In this document: one piece after another, positions 1-8,332 of the stretch
Layout of the letters: each line of letters starts with the position of its first letter
Position numbering within the stretch: the stretch's first letter is position 1
Source of the DNA: Roseiarcus sp037446355
GTDB lineage: Bacteria > Pseudomonadota > Alphaproteobacteria > Rhizobiales > Beijerinckiaceae
Reading direction: 5' to 3'
Length of the DNA stretch: 64,000 nucleotides
Assembly (NCBI GenBank): GCA_037446355.1
Contig: JBBIIT010000007.1
Span: forward strand, 27,729 to 91,728
The notes under the pieces: model-generated
Told to the model about the DNA's origin: nothing
The model's input: only the letters and a program-made list of their open reading frames with translations
Databases searched by the model: none
Position numbers and translations under genes: made by a program

Positions 1-722
1 CTGATGACGCCACGCGCCGTGACCCGGTCGATCACGCGCGCGCGCGCGAGCCGCGCCGCCTCCGCGAACCTGTCCGGCCGGCGCGATTGCGGCGCCTGCG
101 GCAACGCCACGAGCAGCGCCGCCTCGCCGATCGTCAGCTTGCGCGGTTCCTTGCCAAAGTAGGCGAGGGCGGCGGCGCGCACCCCTTCGAGGTTGCCGCC
201 GAACGGCGCCAGCGTCAGATAGCGGTCGAGCACGCCCGCCTTGCCGACGCGGCGTTCGATCTGCCGCGCGCGCACGAGCTGGCGCAACTTCGCGCCGAGC
301 GTGCGTTCCTCGCGCGGTTCGATCAACCGCGCGACCTGCATTGTCAGGGTCGAGCCGCCGGAGACGACATGACCGCGCGTCGCCCATTGCCAGGCCGCGC
401 GCGCCATCGCCCTGGGATCGACGCCGTCGTGGCTATAGAAGCGCGCGTCCTCATAGGCGAGCAGCATCGCGACATAACGAGGATCGACGTCGCTCTCGCG
501 CGTCGGCAATCGCCAGCGACCGTCGGTCAAAGTGAACGCGCGCAGCAGCCGCCCGTCGCGGTCGACCACCTGCGTCGAGCCCTCGCGCGAGGACGAGAGA
601 TCGAGCGGGCCCAAATACCGCAGATAGCTGGACGTCGCGACGGGAACGCCGAGCGCCAACGCACACACGAGCGCCCCGGCGAGCGCGAAAAGGCGGCGCT
701 CGTTTCGCTGCGCGGCGCTCAT
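1..722 (-). CDS. pbpC: Penicillin-binding protein 1C, N-terminal part (runs off the window)
   Basis: Class A penicillin-binding protein that polymerises and cross-links peptidoglycan from the cytoplasmic membrane. Only the first 240 codons are present; the rest lies beyond the left edge. Visible parts are a membrane anchor at about residues 11-30, then a GT51 transglycosylase domain with EDARFYSHDGVDP (catalytic Glu91 region) and GGSTLTMQVARL. Its ATG overlaps the stop codon of the upstream alpha-2-macroglobulin gene (ATGA, 719-722), so the two should be translationally coupled. The 1C subtype is inferred from this neighbour (the YfhM/PbpC pair); the transpeptidase domain that would confirm it is not in the window. 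Confidence 0.9.
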   Translation of the reverse strand, partial: MSAAQRNERRLFALAGALVCALALGVPVATSSYLRYLGPLDLSSSREGSTQVVDRDGRLLRAFTLTDGRWRLPTRESDVDPRYVAMLLAYEDARFYSHDGVDPRAMARAAWQWATRGHVVSGGSTLTMQVARLIEPREERTLGAKLRQLVRARQIERRVGKAGVLDRYLTLAPFGGNLEGVRAAALAYFGKEPRKLTIGEAALLVALPQAPQSRRPDRFAEAARLARARVIDRVTARGVI

Positions 723-3700
723 TTTGCGCGCACCTCGACTTCCCCGAAGTCAGTGCGGCCGAAACGCTCGGGGCGATACATGTCCTCGGCGGTGGCGGGC
801 GGATAGACGTAGTGTCCCGGAGCGACCGCCCGCAAAACATAGGCGAGCGAAAAGAATGCGGACTGGCCCGGCTCGCGTTCGAGCGCGGCGACGAAGCGGT
901 CGTCACGATATTCCGAATGAACCGGTTCGAGGTCGCGCTTCAACCAGGCGAAAGCGTCGAGCGAGCCGCTGTCGAACAGGGCGGGATTGTCGATCTCGAG
1001 CCCGGCGGGGAGGCGATCGACGATCAGCAGCCGGGCGTAGCGCGCTTCGCTCTCGGTCGCCTTCAGCACAACGACGATGCGTTCGTTTTGCGTGACGCTC
1101 TTGAGGTCCGTCTTGGTCCCGTCGAGTTTGTAGAACGAGCGTTCGAGTTGATAACCCTGCGACGCCGCGGGTTCAGGCGTCAGCGGCGCGCCCGAGGTTG
1201 TGGTGATGACGCGGATCGCGGTTTGGCCCGTGTTGGCGAGTTTCGCGAGCGGTTGGCCGAGGGCGTAGCCGCGCCATTGCCGGTAATAGGCGCCCTTCGT
1301 CGGTTGGCCGTCGACTTCGAGTTGGTTGAGGGCAGGGTGTTCGGCGAGCGCTTCGGCGGCGAGCGCGAGCCAGTTGTTCTCCTGCGTGCTGGTATAAGCG
1401 CGGGCGTCGCGAGCGGAATCAACGACGGCGCCGGCGCGCGCGATGGCGTCGGCCGGGAGTTCGTCGGGTCCGAGATTGGCCTCGACCAGCAGCGCCGTCA
1501 CCGCCGCGCCGTCGCGCAACTTTGAGCCGTAGTCGGGGCGCGACAGGCCGGCGTCCTTGTCCGCCTCCAGCGCGACGATCGCTGAGTTGAAGACCTTCGC
1601 GGCGCGCGCGCGGTCGCCGAGCATCGCCAGCGCCGCGCCGATCTGCGCCTTCGCCATCGGCGTCTTGAAAATGGCGAGCTTGGTGTCCGCGAGATAGCGT
1701 AGATCGCCGATGACCGGCCGCCCATTGCGCGCCAGCACATAGAGCGCATAGGCGAGCGGCTCGCCCGCGCCCTCAGCTGGCTCGCCCGCGTTGACGACCG
1801 AATTGCGCAGATGATCGAGCGCGGAGCCGAAGCCGATCGCTGGCACCTGGAAATTGCGCTCGCGCGCGCGGGTCAGGAAATCCGTGACGAAGGCGTCGAG
1901 CCAGAGATCGTCATTGTCCTCGCTGACGCCCCACAGACCGAAGGCGCCGCTCGAATTTTGCCGCGTCATCTCGCGATCGATCGCGGCTTTGACGCGGCCG
2001 TCGAGATCGGGGTCGATCGCCAGATGTTCGGCGCTGGCGAGCCGGTTGGCGTAGAGCAGCGGCATCGCCCGGCTGACCGTCTGCTCGGAGCAACCATAGG
2101 GATAGCGATCGAGCGCCTGCAACAAAGCTGGAGCGTCGAGAGCGCCGAACGGCGAGACCGCAAGCGAAAGCGAACCCGTGCCCGGAATAAACTCGGCCAA
2201 CGCCGAATCCGCCAGCGTTTCGCTGGCGCCGGGCGCAAGCATGTGGATGTCGCGCTTATAGATGTCGGGCGCGCCGGACTTGACGCCGAGCGCGAAATGC
2301 TGCGCGCCGGTGAAGCCAGGGCCCGAGACCTTGAGATCGAGCGCCGCCGCGCCGACGCCGGTGGCAGTGATGGGCATCGTGACCGCGAGACGCTGGCGCG
2401 AGGCGAGCTTGACGCTCTTGGAGAGGGCATCGGCCTCGGTCGAGAGCGGCCCGTGGATGTCGAGATCGAAACGATACTCGCCCGCCGCGCCCTCGACGTT
2501 GTCGATGTCGAGATGGATCTGCGAGACATCGCCGAGATTGAGGAAGCGCGGCAGCGTCGCGGCGACGACGACGGGATCGCGCACGATCACCGTCGCCTCG
2601 GCGGCGCCGACCTTGGACTTCGACCAACCGACAACCATCACGCGCACCGAACCGTTAAAGGCGGGCAAGTCGAAATCTATGCTCGCTTGGCCGTCCGCGC
2701 CGACCTTGACGACACCGGAATAGAGCGCCAGCGGCGGCTGCGTCGGCAGATTTCCTTCAAGATTACCGCTGCCGTCGCCGCCGCTGCGGATCGCGCCCGC
2801 GACGCCCTCCATGCCGTCGATCAGCAGGCCGTAAAGGTCACGAATGTCGACCGGAAGCCGGCGTTGGCCGAAGAAATACCCGGCAGGGTCCGGCGTCTTG
2901 TAGCGGGTGAGATTGAGGATCCCGACATCGACCGCCGCGACAGTCACTTCGGCCTCTTCGCCCGCCGCCAGACCGTCGACTTTGATTGGCAGGGCCAGCC
3001 TGCCGCGCGGTCGAGTCACGTCAGGAGCTTGGATGGCGATGTCGAGCTTGCGCGCGTTGGCGTCGATCTGGAACCAGGCGAGGCCGAGCGCGCGGCCGGG
3101 CATCCGCTTCGCTTTGGCGTCGAGCGGGCGATGGGTGAGTGCGATCGCGTAGGCGCCCGCGCCCCAATCCGCGCCGACTTTGAACGGCACGACATTGTCG
3201 CCCTCGACGAGATCGACGTCGATGAAGCGTTCCAGCTTGTCGCCGACCAGGGCCACCGTCGCCTTGCCGCGATATTTCGAGGCGACGCGCAGTTTGGCGT
3301 CTTCGCCGGCGGTGTAGCTGGTCTTGTCGAGCGTGACGACGACGTTGTCGGGCGTGTCGGCGCTCGCCGAGCCGGACCAACCGACATCGAAGCTGATGCT
3401 GGTCTGCTCGCCATCGGCGGATTTCAAATCGAGGCGATGACGACCCCAACCTACCTGAGCGGCGATCTTCGTCGGCGCGTCGGCGGCGATGTCGGCGCTG
3501 CCCTCCGCGATGCGGCGCGAGGATTTTACCGGCTCATAGTTCCAACGGCTGTCGGAATTGTACCATTGGTAGTCGCTGCTGATCTTGTAGAGCGACCAGG
3601 CGACGCCCTTGCGCGCCACGCGCGCACCGCCCGCGCCGATCGCGATCAACTCGAACGTGGCGCTTTCGCCTTCGCCCAGACCCTCGTCGAAGTCTTTCTT

Positions 3701-5971
3701 GACGCCTAGGATCGCGCCCTTGGCGCGCACCGGCAAAGTCAGCACACGCTCGACCGTGCGCCCGCCCGATTCGGCGACATCAACGATGATGCGCGCCTCC
3801 AGCGGCTTGGCGGCCTCGCCTTCGGGCAGCGAAACCGCGAGGTCGGCGTGGCCATTGGGGTCGGTCTGAACCTTGTCGGAGAATTGCGCCTCGACCGCGG
3901 TGAACTCGTCGTCAGTGAGGCCGCCGACAAACCCGGGAAAGCCAGGGAGAGCCGAACCTTCGACCGCCTGTAAGCGCACCGCGCCCGTGACGTCGAGCCC
4001 GGCGGCGGGCGCGCCATAGAGAAACCGTGCGTCGAGCGCGACGTCGATCGTCTGCCCCTGCGTCATATAGCTCGCTGCGGACCTCAACGCGAAATCGAGG
4101 CGCTCGGGCAGATAATCCTCGACCAGGAATTCGACATGGCCAAGCGCGGGCGTCTTCGGATCGGCGTAGGCGTCGATCGACCACTTGCCCGGCGCCGCTT
4201 CAGCAGGCAGAGCGATTGCAAGCGCACGTCCGCCGAGCCCTTGATCGGCGAGGCTCGCGCGCTTGAACTCGACGCCATCGGGGCGTTTGACGACGAGGGT
4301 CAGCGGCACGCCTGATTTGGCGACGCCCTTGGAGTCGCGCAGCAGCGTGGTGACGAACGCGGTTTCCCCGGAACGGTAGACCCCACGTTCCAAATAAAGG
4401 AACGCGTCGAGCGCGCCCGGCGCGTCGCGCCCGGAAACGCCGCGGTCGGTCAGATCAAATGGAGTCTGCGTCAGATTGAGAAATCCGTAATCGTCGGCTA
4501 GCGTCGCCACGAGCAGCCCCGGCGCCGCGCCGCCGGTTCCACGCGCCAGGCCCGGATCGAAATCGGCGCGCCCATCCGCGCCTGTCTTCTTGACCGCGAG
4601 CACTTCATTGTTGCGCGCGATGAGGCGCATCTCGACGCCTTCCAGCGGGGCGGCGCTCGCCAACGAATGCGCCGTCGCGTGCAACCCATCCTCGCCAGAG
4701 AAGGTCGTCAGGCCAAGATCGGAGACGACCATCCATTGCGTCGCGAGCGAAACGTCCTCGACTTCGCCGGAATTGGCCGCGTCGGGCGCTGTGTCTTTCC
4801 AAGGCCGCGCGGTGACCAGATAGACGCCCGGTTGCAGCTTGGCGACCGCATCGACGAGCGGGAAGTCGGTGACGACTTCCTTGTTGAGTTCAGAGGCGAC
4901 GTCCATCGCGCCGCTCCAAACCTTCAAGCCGTCCTGGCTTTCGATCTCGCGCGCGCGCGTGGAGGTTATGGGCTTCAGAAAATCTTCACGAGCGACCGAG
5001 GCGAGGAGATTGCGGTCGCCGACGCGATAGACTTCGATGGCGACCTTGGCGGTGTTGACGGTCGTGAGCGGCGCGCCGAGCTGACCCTGGCGCGGCAACA
5101 CATAAGCTTTGCCGGAAAAATGCGCCTGCGGCGATCGATCGCGAACGTAGATTTCATAGTCGGCCGATTTCAGCAGCTTCTGGCCGATTTGCGAGGGCAG
5201 GCCCTCTCGCAGCACGATCGCATAGCGCTCGCCGTGCTTGAGCCCCTCGACGCAGATCTGCTGATCCTCGGTCGAGACCGCGGCGTTGGCGGCGCCGGCG
5301 ACCGCGACATAGGGCGCGAAGTCGGTCTTGCGCGCGAGCGATTCCGAGAAATTGAAACAGACGCGCGGCGAAGCGGATTCGTTGTCGACTTTGTAGTCGA
5401 GGATACGGAAACCGTGCTGCGCTCGCAGGTCTTCGTAGAGTTTGCGTCGGTCCTCGTTTTCCTGGCGGTCCAGCGCCGCACGGTAGGCGTCGATCGCGGG
5501 GCGCCATTGTTCGTGGCGGGCGAAGAGATTGCCGAGCAGCGCCAACGCCTCGGCTTGCGCGGGCGCGCCGGCGGCGCGCTGATAAGCCGCGTAGGCTGCG
5601 GTTTGGCCGCGCGAGACATATTCATAGCGATTGTCCGCTTGGGCGTCGTCGGCTTGCGCGCCGAGCTTGGCGAGCGCGTACCAGGCGCCCGCGTCTTTCG
5701 GGTCGGCCGAAATCGCCGCGCCGAGCCAGACGCTCGCGTCCTTGAAATTGGCGGCGAGGATGGCGGCGGCCGCGTCCTTGCGCAACTGATCCGTCGATTT
5801 GCCCTTGATGCGCGCGCCGATCGCGACGGTTTCCTTGCGTAAGGTCTCGGTCAGACGCACGACGTCGCTGGCGATGTCGTCGCGAACATAGGGTTTGGAT
5901 TCGGCCGCCCAGGCCGCGCCGCAAACGAGCAAGAGCGCGAGAACGAATAAGCGACGTAGCGCGGTCATCAT
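719..5971 (-). CDS. Bacterial alpha-2-macroglobulin family protein (YfhM-like, thioester type)
   Basis: A 1750-residue periplasmic protein of the bacterial alpha-2-macroglobulin family, thought to trap proteases that enter when the outer membrane is breached. A signal peptide occupies about residues 1-22 (LALLLVCGAAWA); the Cys in it is preceded by LLV, a poor lipobox, so membrane anchoring is uncertain. Macroglobulin-like beta domains fill the first two thirds. The thioester motif YGCSEQ is present with Cys1294 (codon 2090-2092), so this is the thioester-bearing YfhM/MagI type and not the MagD/YfaS type. An alpha-toroid region follows (for example NSSGAFGLWG) and a C-terminal receptor-like domain. 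The stop overlaps the pbpC start by four bases. Confidence 0.92.
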   Translation of the reverse strand: MMTALRRLFVLALLLVCGAAWAAESKPYVRDDIASDVVRLTETLRKETVAIGARIKGKSTDQLRKDAAAAILAANFKDASVWLGAAISADPKDAGAWYALAKLGAQADDAQADNRYEYVSRGQTAAYAAYQRAAGAPAQAEALALLGNLFARHEQWRPAIDAYRAALDRQENEDRRKLYEDLRAQHGFRILDYKVDNESASPRVCFNFSESLARKTDFAPYVAVAGAANAAVSTEDQQICVEGLKHGERYAIVLREGLPSQIGQKLLKSADYEIYVRDRSPQAHFSGKAYVLPRQGQLGAPLTTVNTAKVAIEVYRVGDRNLLASVAREDFLKPITSTRAREIESQDGLKVWSGAMDVASELNKEVVTDFPLVDAVAKLQPGVYLVTARPWKDTAPDAANSGEVEDVSLATQWMVVSDLGLTTFSGEDGLHATAHSLASAAPLEGVEMRLIARNNEVLAVKKTGADGRADFDPGLARGTGGAAPGLLVATLADDYGFLNLTQTPFDLTDRGVSGRDAPGALDAFLYLERGVYRSGETAFVTTLLRDSKGVAKSGVPLTLVVKRPDGVEFKRASLADQGLGGRALAIALPAEAAPGKWSIDAYADPKTPALGHVEFLVEDYLPERLDFALRSAASYMTQGQTIDVALDARFLYGAPAAGLDVTGAVRLQAVEGSALPGFPGFVGGLTDDEFTAVEAQFSDKVQTDPNGHADLAVSLPEGEAAKPLEARIIVDVAESGGRTVERVLTLPVRAKGAILGVKKDFDEGLGEGESATFELIAIGAGGARVARKGVAWSLYKISSDYQWYNSDSRWNYEPVKSSRRIAEGSADIAADAPTKIAAQVGWGRHRLDLKSADGEQTSISFDVGWSGSASADTPDNVVVTLDKTSYTAGEDAKLRVASKYRGKATVALVGDKLERFIDVDLVEGDNVVPFKVGADWGAGAYAIALTHRPLDAKAKRMPGRALGLAWFQIDANARKLDIAIQAPDVTRPRGRLALPIKVDGLAAGEEAEVTVAAVDVGILNLTRYKTPDPAGYFFGQRRLPVDIRDLYGLLIDGMEGVAGAIRSGGDGSGNLEGNLPTQPPLALYSGVVKVGADGQASIDFDLPAFNGSVRVMVVGWSKSKVGAAEATVIVRDPVVVAATLPRFLNLGDVSQIHLDIDNVEGAAGEYRFDLDIHGPLSTEADALSKSVKLASRQRLAVTMPITATGVGAAALDLKVSGPGFTGAQHFALGVKSGAPDIYKRDIHMLAPGASETLADSALAEFIPGTGSLSLAVSPFGALDAPALLQALDRYPYGCSEQTVSRAMPLLYANRLASAEHLAIDPDLDGRVKAAIDREMTRQNSSGAFGLWGVSEDNDDLWLDAFVTDFLTRARERNFQVPAIGFGSALDHLRNSVVNAGEPAEGAGEPLAYALYVLARNGRPVIGDLRYLADTKLAIFKTPMAKAQIGAALAMLGDRARAAKVFNSAIVALEADKDAGLSRPDYGSKLRDGAAVTALLVEANLGPDELPADAIARAGAVVDSARDARAYTSTQENNWLALAAEALAEHPALNQLEVDGQPTKGAYYRQWRGYALGQPLAKLANTGQTAIRVITTTSGAPLTPEPAASQGYQLERSFYKLDGTKTDLKSVTQNERIVVVLKATESEARYARLLIVDRLPAGLEIDNPALFDSGSLDAFAWLKRDLEPVHSEYRDDRFVAALEREPGQSAFFSLAYVLRAVAPGHYVYPPATAEDMYRPERFGRTDFGEVEVRAK

Positions 5972-6051
5972 GTTTCGGCCCTCGGATTGGATGTTTCGAG
6001 CGCTAACGGCGAAGGCCGACGTCGAATTTCGATTCGATCTTGCTCGGCGCG

Positions 6052-6080
6052 TTGTCCTTGCTTCGCAGCGGATGCTAGCA
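6052..6080 (+). promoter_or_regulatory. Candidate sigma-70 promoter for the PG-binding pseudo-protease/murI pair
   Basis: TTGTCC (6052-6057), a 17-nt spacer and CTAGCA (6075-6080) match the loose alphaproteobacterial housekeeping pattern. It lies 28 bp upstream of the ATG at 6109, which has a strong GGGAGAGG ribosome-binding site. Inference from pattern and position only. Confidence 0.4.
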
Positions 6081-6108
6081 TGGCGCGCCCGGTCTTTGGG
6101 AGAGGTGG

Positions 6109-7455
6109 ATGACGATTCGTCGCGTTCTGGGGATCGCCCTGTTCGCCCTCCATGCCGCGTGTGGGGCGGCGCTCGCGCAGACCCCGGTGGAAAAGCCGGG
6201 CGCTTCCGCCGATGCGGAAAAAGCGGCGTTCCTGGCGATGCCGGAAGCCGACCGTTTGTCCGTTCAGGACGCGCTGGTCTGGCTCGGGTTTTATAACGGG
6301 CTGGTCGACGGCGGCTTCGGCAAGCGCACGCTCGATGCGATTCGCGCCTATCAGGCGAGCGTCAAGGCGACGGCGAACGGCATGGTTACGCCCGCGCAGC
6401 TCGCCGCGCTCAAAAGCGCCGCCGACAGGGCGCGCGTCGCCGTCGGCTTTCGCGTTTTCGACGATAAGCGCAGCGGTGTGCGCATCGGCGCGCCGATGAA
6501 GCTCCTGGAGCGGGAAAGCGCGGCCGGCGCGGGAACGCGGCTCGCGAGCAAAGATTCGAGCCTCGCGCTCGAACTGCTGACGACGCCCGACGCCGAGGGC
6601 GCGCTCGCCGCACTCTATCTGAAACTGACGACCGAAGGGGGCGAACGCCATATCAGCTATAAGGCGATGAAGGCGGACGCCTTTTTCGTCGTCTCCGGCG
6701 AGGAGAGGGGCCGTAAGTTCTATTTGCGCTACGCCAAGGCCGGCGCCGGAGCGGCCGAAGCCGGCGCGCTGCGCGGCTTTGCTTTCGCCTATCCCGCCGA
6801 CAAGGCGAAGACCTTCGATCCGATCGCATTAGCGATCGCCGGTTCGTTCCAACCCTTCGCTCCCATCCCGCTCGACGCGAAGCCGCCGCCGCCGAGCGGG
6901 CCGTCGCTAATCGCGACCGCGCTGATCATCGCGCCCGGTCAGGCGCTGACCGCGCTGCGCGAAGCCGATTGCCGCGATCCTGTCGTGGCCGGCAAGCCAG
7001 CCAAGTTCGCGCGCGCGGACGCCGCATCCGGATTAGCGATCCTGAGCGGCGATTTCGGCGCCGGCGCCAAGACGCCGATGCTGGGCCGCGAAGGCGCCGA
7101 TCTTGTCGCCATGAGCTGGTCCCCGGGCGCCGCGACCGGCAAAGCCTCGCTCGAAACCGGCGACGCGACTCTCGCCGGCGCCAAGGTCGTCTTCGCCGCT
7201 TTGTCGCAAAGCGCACGCGGCGCCCCCGTATTCGACCGCCGCGGCGCCCTCGCGGGAATCGTCGCGCCTTTGAGCGCGCCGCCGAAGCGGCTAGGCGAAG
7301 TCGTGCTTGCCGAGCCGCACGATCTTATCGACATCGAGACGCTGAGGTCTTTCGTCGCCGAAGCTCAGCCGGCGACCGGCGAAGGCTCGCTCGGGGCCGC
7401 TGAAATCGCCAGGGTGCATGGCGGCGAAATCGTCGCGGTCTATTGCGCTCCATGA
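6109..7455 (+). CDS. Secreted peptidoglycan-binding protein with a degenerate trypsin-like domain
   Basis: A 448-residue exported protein with a signal peptide (MTIRRVLGIALFALHAACGAALAQ). A PG_binding_1-type domain follows at about residues 45-100 (VQDALVWLGFYNGLVDGGFG, then TLDAIRAYQ and NGMVTPAQLAAL). From about residue 265 it resembles a trypsin/DegP-like fold, but the triad is gone. The usual TNAHVV stretch reads TALREADC, the DLALL Asp position reads SGLAIL, and the GNSGGP-type nucleophile region reads SARGAPVF with Arg370 where Ser would stand. It is therefore probably a non-catalytic binder or scaffold. It overlaps murI by ATGA (7452-7455), which ties it to peptidoglycan metabolism. 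The protease ancestry is inferred from motif order, not from an alignment. Confidence 0.75.
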   Translation: MTIRRVLGIALFALHAACGAALAQTPVEKPGASADAEKAAFLAMPEADRLSVQDALVWLGFYNGLVDGGFGKRTLDAIRAYQASVKATANGMVTPAQLAALKSAADRARVAVGFRVFDDKRSGVRIGAPMKLLERESAAGAGTRLASKDSSLALELLTTPDAEGALAALYLKLTTEGGERHISYKAMKADAFFVVSGEERGRKFYLRYAKAGAGAAEAGALRGFAFAYPADKAKTFDPIALAIAGSFQPFAPIPLDAKPPPPSGPSLIATALIIAPGQALTALREADCRDPVVAGKPAKFARADAASGLAILSGDFGAGAKTPMLGREGADLVAMSWSPGAATGKASLETGDATLAGAKVVFAALSQSARGAPVFDRRGALAGIVAPLSAPPKRLGEVVLAEPHDLIDIETLRSFVAEAQPATGEGSLGAAEIARVHGGEIVAVYCAP

Positions 7456-8288
7456 CCAATGTCGGGGAGGGGCGCGGCGCGCGCGTGCTGGTTTTCGACT
7501 CCGGGCTCGGAGGGTTGACCGTACTGGACGAAATCCGCAAGCTGCGCCCGGACATCGAGACCGTTTACCTTGCCGATGACGCGTGCTTTCCCTATGGCGC
7601 GCTTGGCGAGGCGGAGCTGATCGCCCGCGTCGATGAAGTGATGGCGCTGGGAATTGCGAAGTTCGCGCCCGACCTTGTCGTCGTCGCCTGCAACACCGCC
7701 TCGACGCTGGTGATGGCGCCGCTGCGCGCGAGCTATCCGCAATTGTCGTTCGTCGGCACAGTGCCGGCGATCAAACCGGCGGCCCAATCCTCGCGCTCGC
7801 GCCTGATTTCGACGCTCGCGACGCCCGGCACAGTCGCTCGCGACTACACCAAGGCGCTGGTGCGCGATTTCGCGGGCGATTGCGAGGTCACGCTCGTGGG
7901 CTCGCGGAAGCTGGCGGGGATCGCCGAGCGGCGTCTGCGCGGCGAGCGCATTGTGATCGATGAGATCGCCGAAGAGATCGCGCCGTGTTTCGTTACGCGT
8001 GGCGAGCGCCGCACCGATCGCGTGGTTCTCGCCTGCACGCATTTTCCGCTGCTCGCCGACCTGATGGCGGCCCTCGCGCCGTGGCCGGTCGAATTCGTCG
8101 ATCCCGCGCCGGCCGTCGCGCGTCGGGTCGACGCCTTGCTTGGCGCGCCACGCGGGTCGGGGCTCGCGGCGGGGCTCGCGCCGGCGCTGTTCACTGGGCG
8201 TAGCGCGCCAAGCGAGGAATTGCGAAAAGCCTTGCTTCGACGAGGGCTGACGATTAGCTCGGATGCGCCGCTCGCGGCGGCGCGCTGA
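7452..8288 (+). CDS. murI: Glutamate racemase
   Basis: Converts L-glutamate to D-glutamate for peptidoglycan precursors, in the cytosol. Diagnostic motifs are VFDSGLGGLTVL near the N-terminus (catalytic Asp/Ser), VVACNTAS (first catalytic Cys) and LACTHFPLL (second catalytic Cys). Length is 278 residues from the ATG at 7452, usual for the family. An in-frame TTG lies three codons earlier at 7443, but the ATG is preferred because it forms the ATGA overlap with the preceding gene's stop, typical of translational coupling. Confidence 0.95.
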   Translation: MTNVGEGRGARVLVFDSGLGGLTVLDEIRKLRPDIETVYLADDACFPYGALGEAELIARVDEVMALGIAKFAPDLVVVACNTASTLVMAPLRASYPQLSFVGTVPAIKPAAQSSRSRLISTLATPGTVARDYTKALVRDFAGDCEVTLVGSRKLAGIAERRLRGERIVIDEIAEEIAPCFVTRGERRTDRVVLACTHFPLLADLMAALAPWPVEFVDPAPAVARRVDALLGAPRGSGLAAGLAPALFTGRSAPSEELRKALLRRGLTISSDAPLAAAR

Positions 8289-8332
8289 ATATTGGCGTGC
8301 GAGCGTCGGCGAACCAACGAAAGGCCCTGCGA

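Noticed and set aside
33..50. Alternating CG run (possible Z-DNA)
   Set aside because: It is within the pbpC coding sequence, encodes ordinary Ala/Arg codons, and similar runs are frequent in this GC-rich DNA.
1811..3709. 632-codon open frame on the plus strand opposite the alpha-2-macroglobulin gene
   Set aside because: Rich in Arg/Asp/Ala with no family motif; a typical GC-rich antisense shadow of a well-supported gene.
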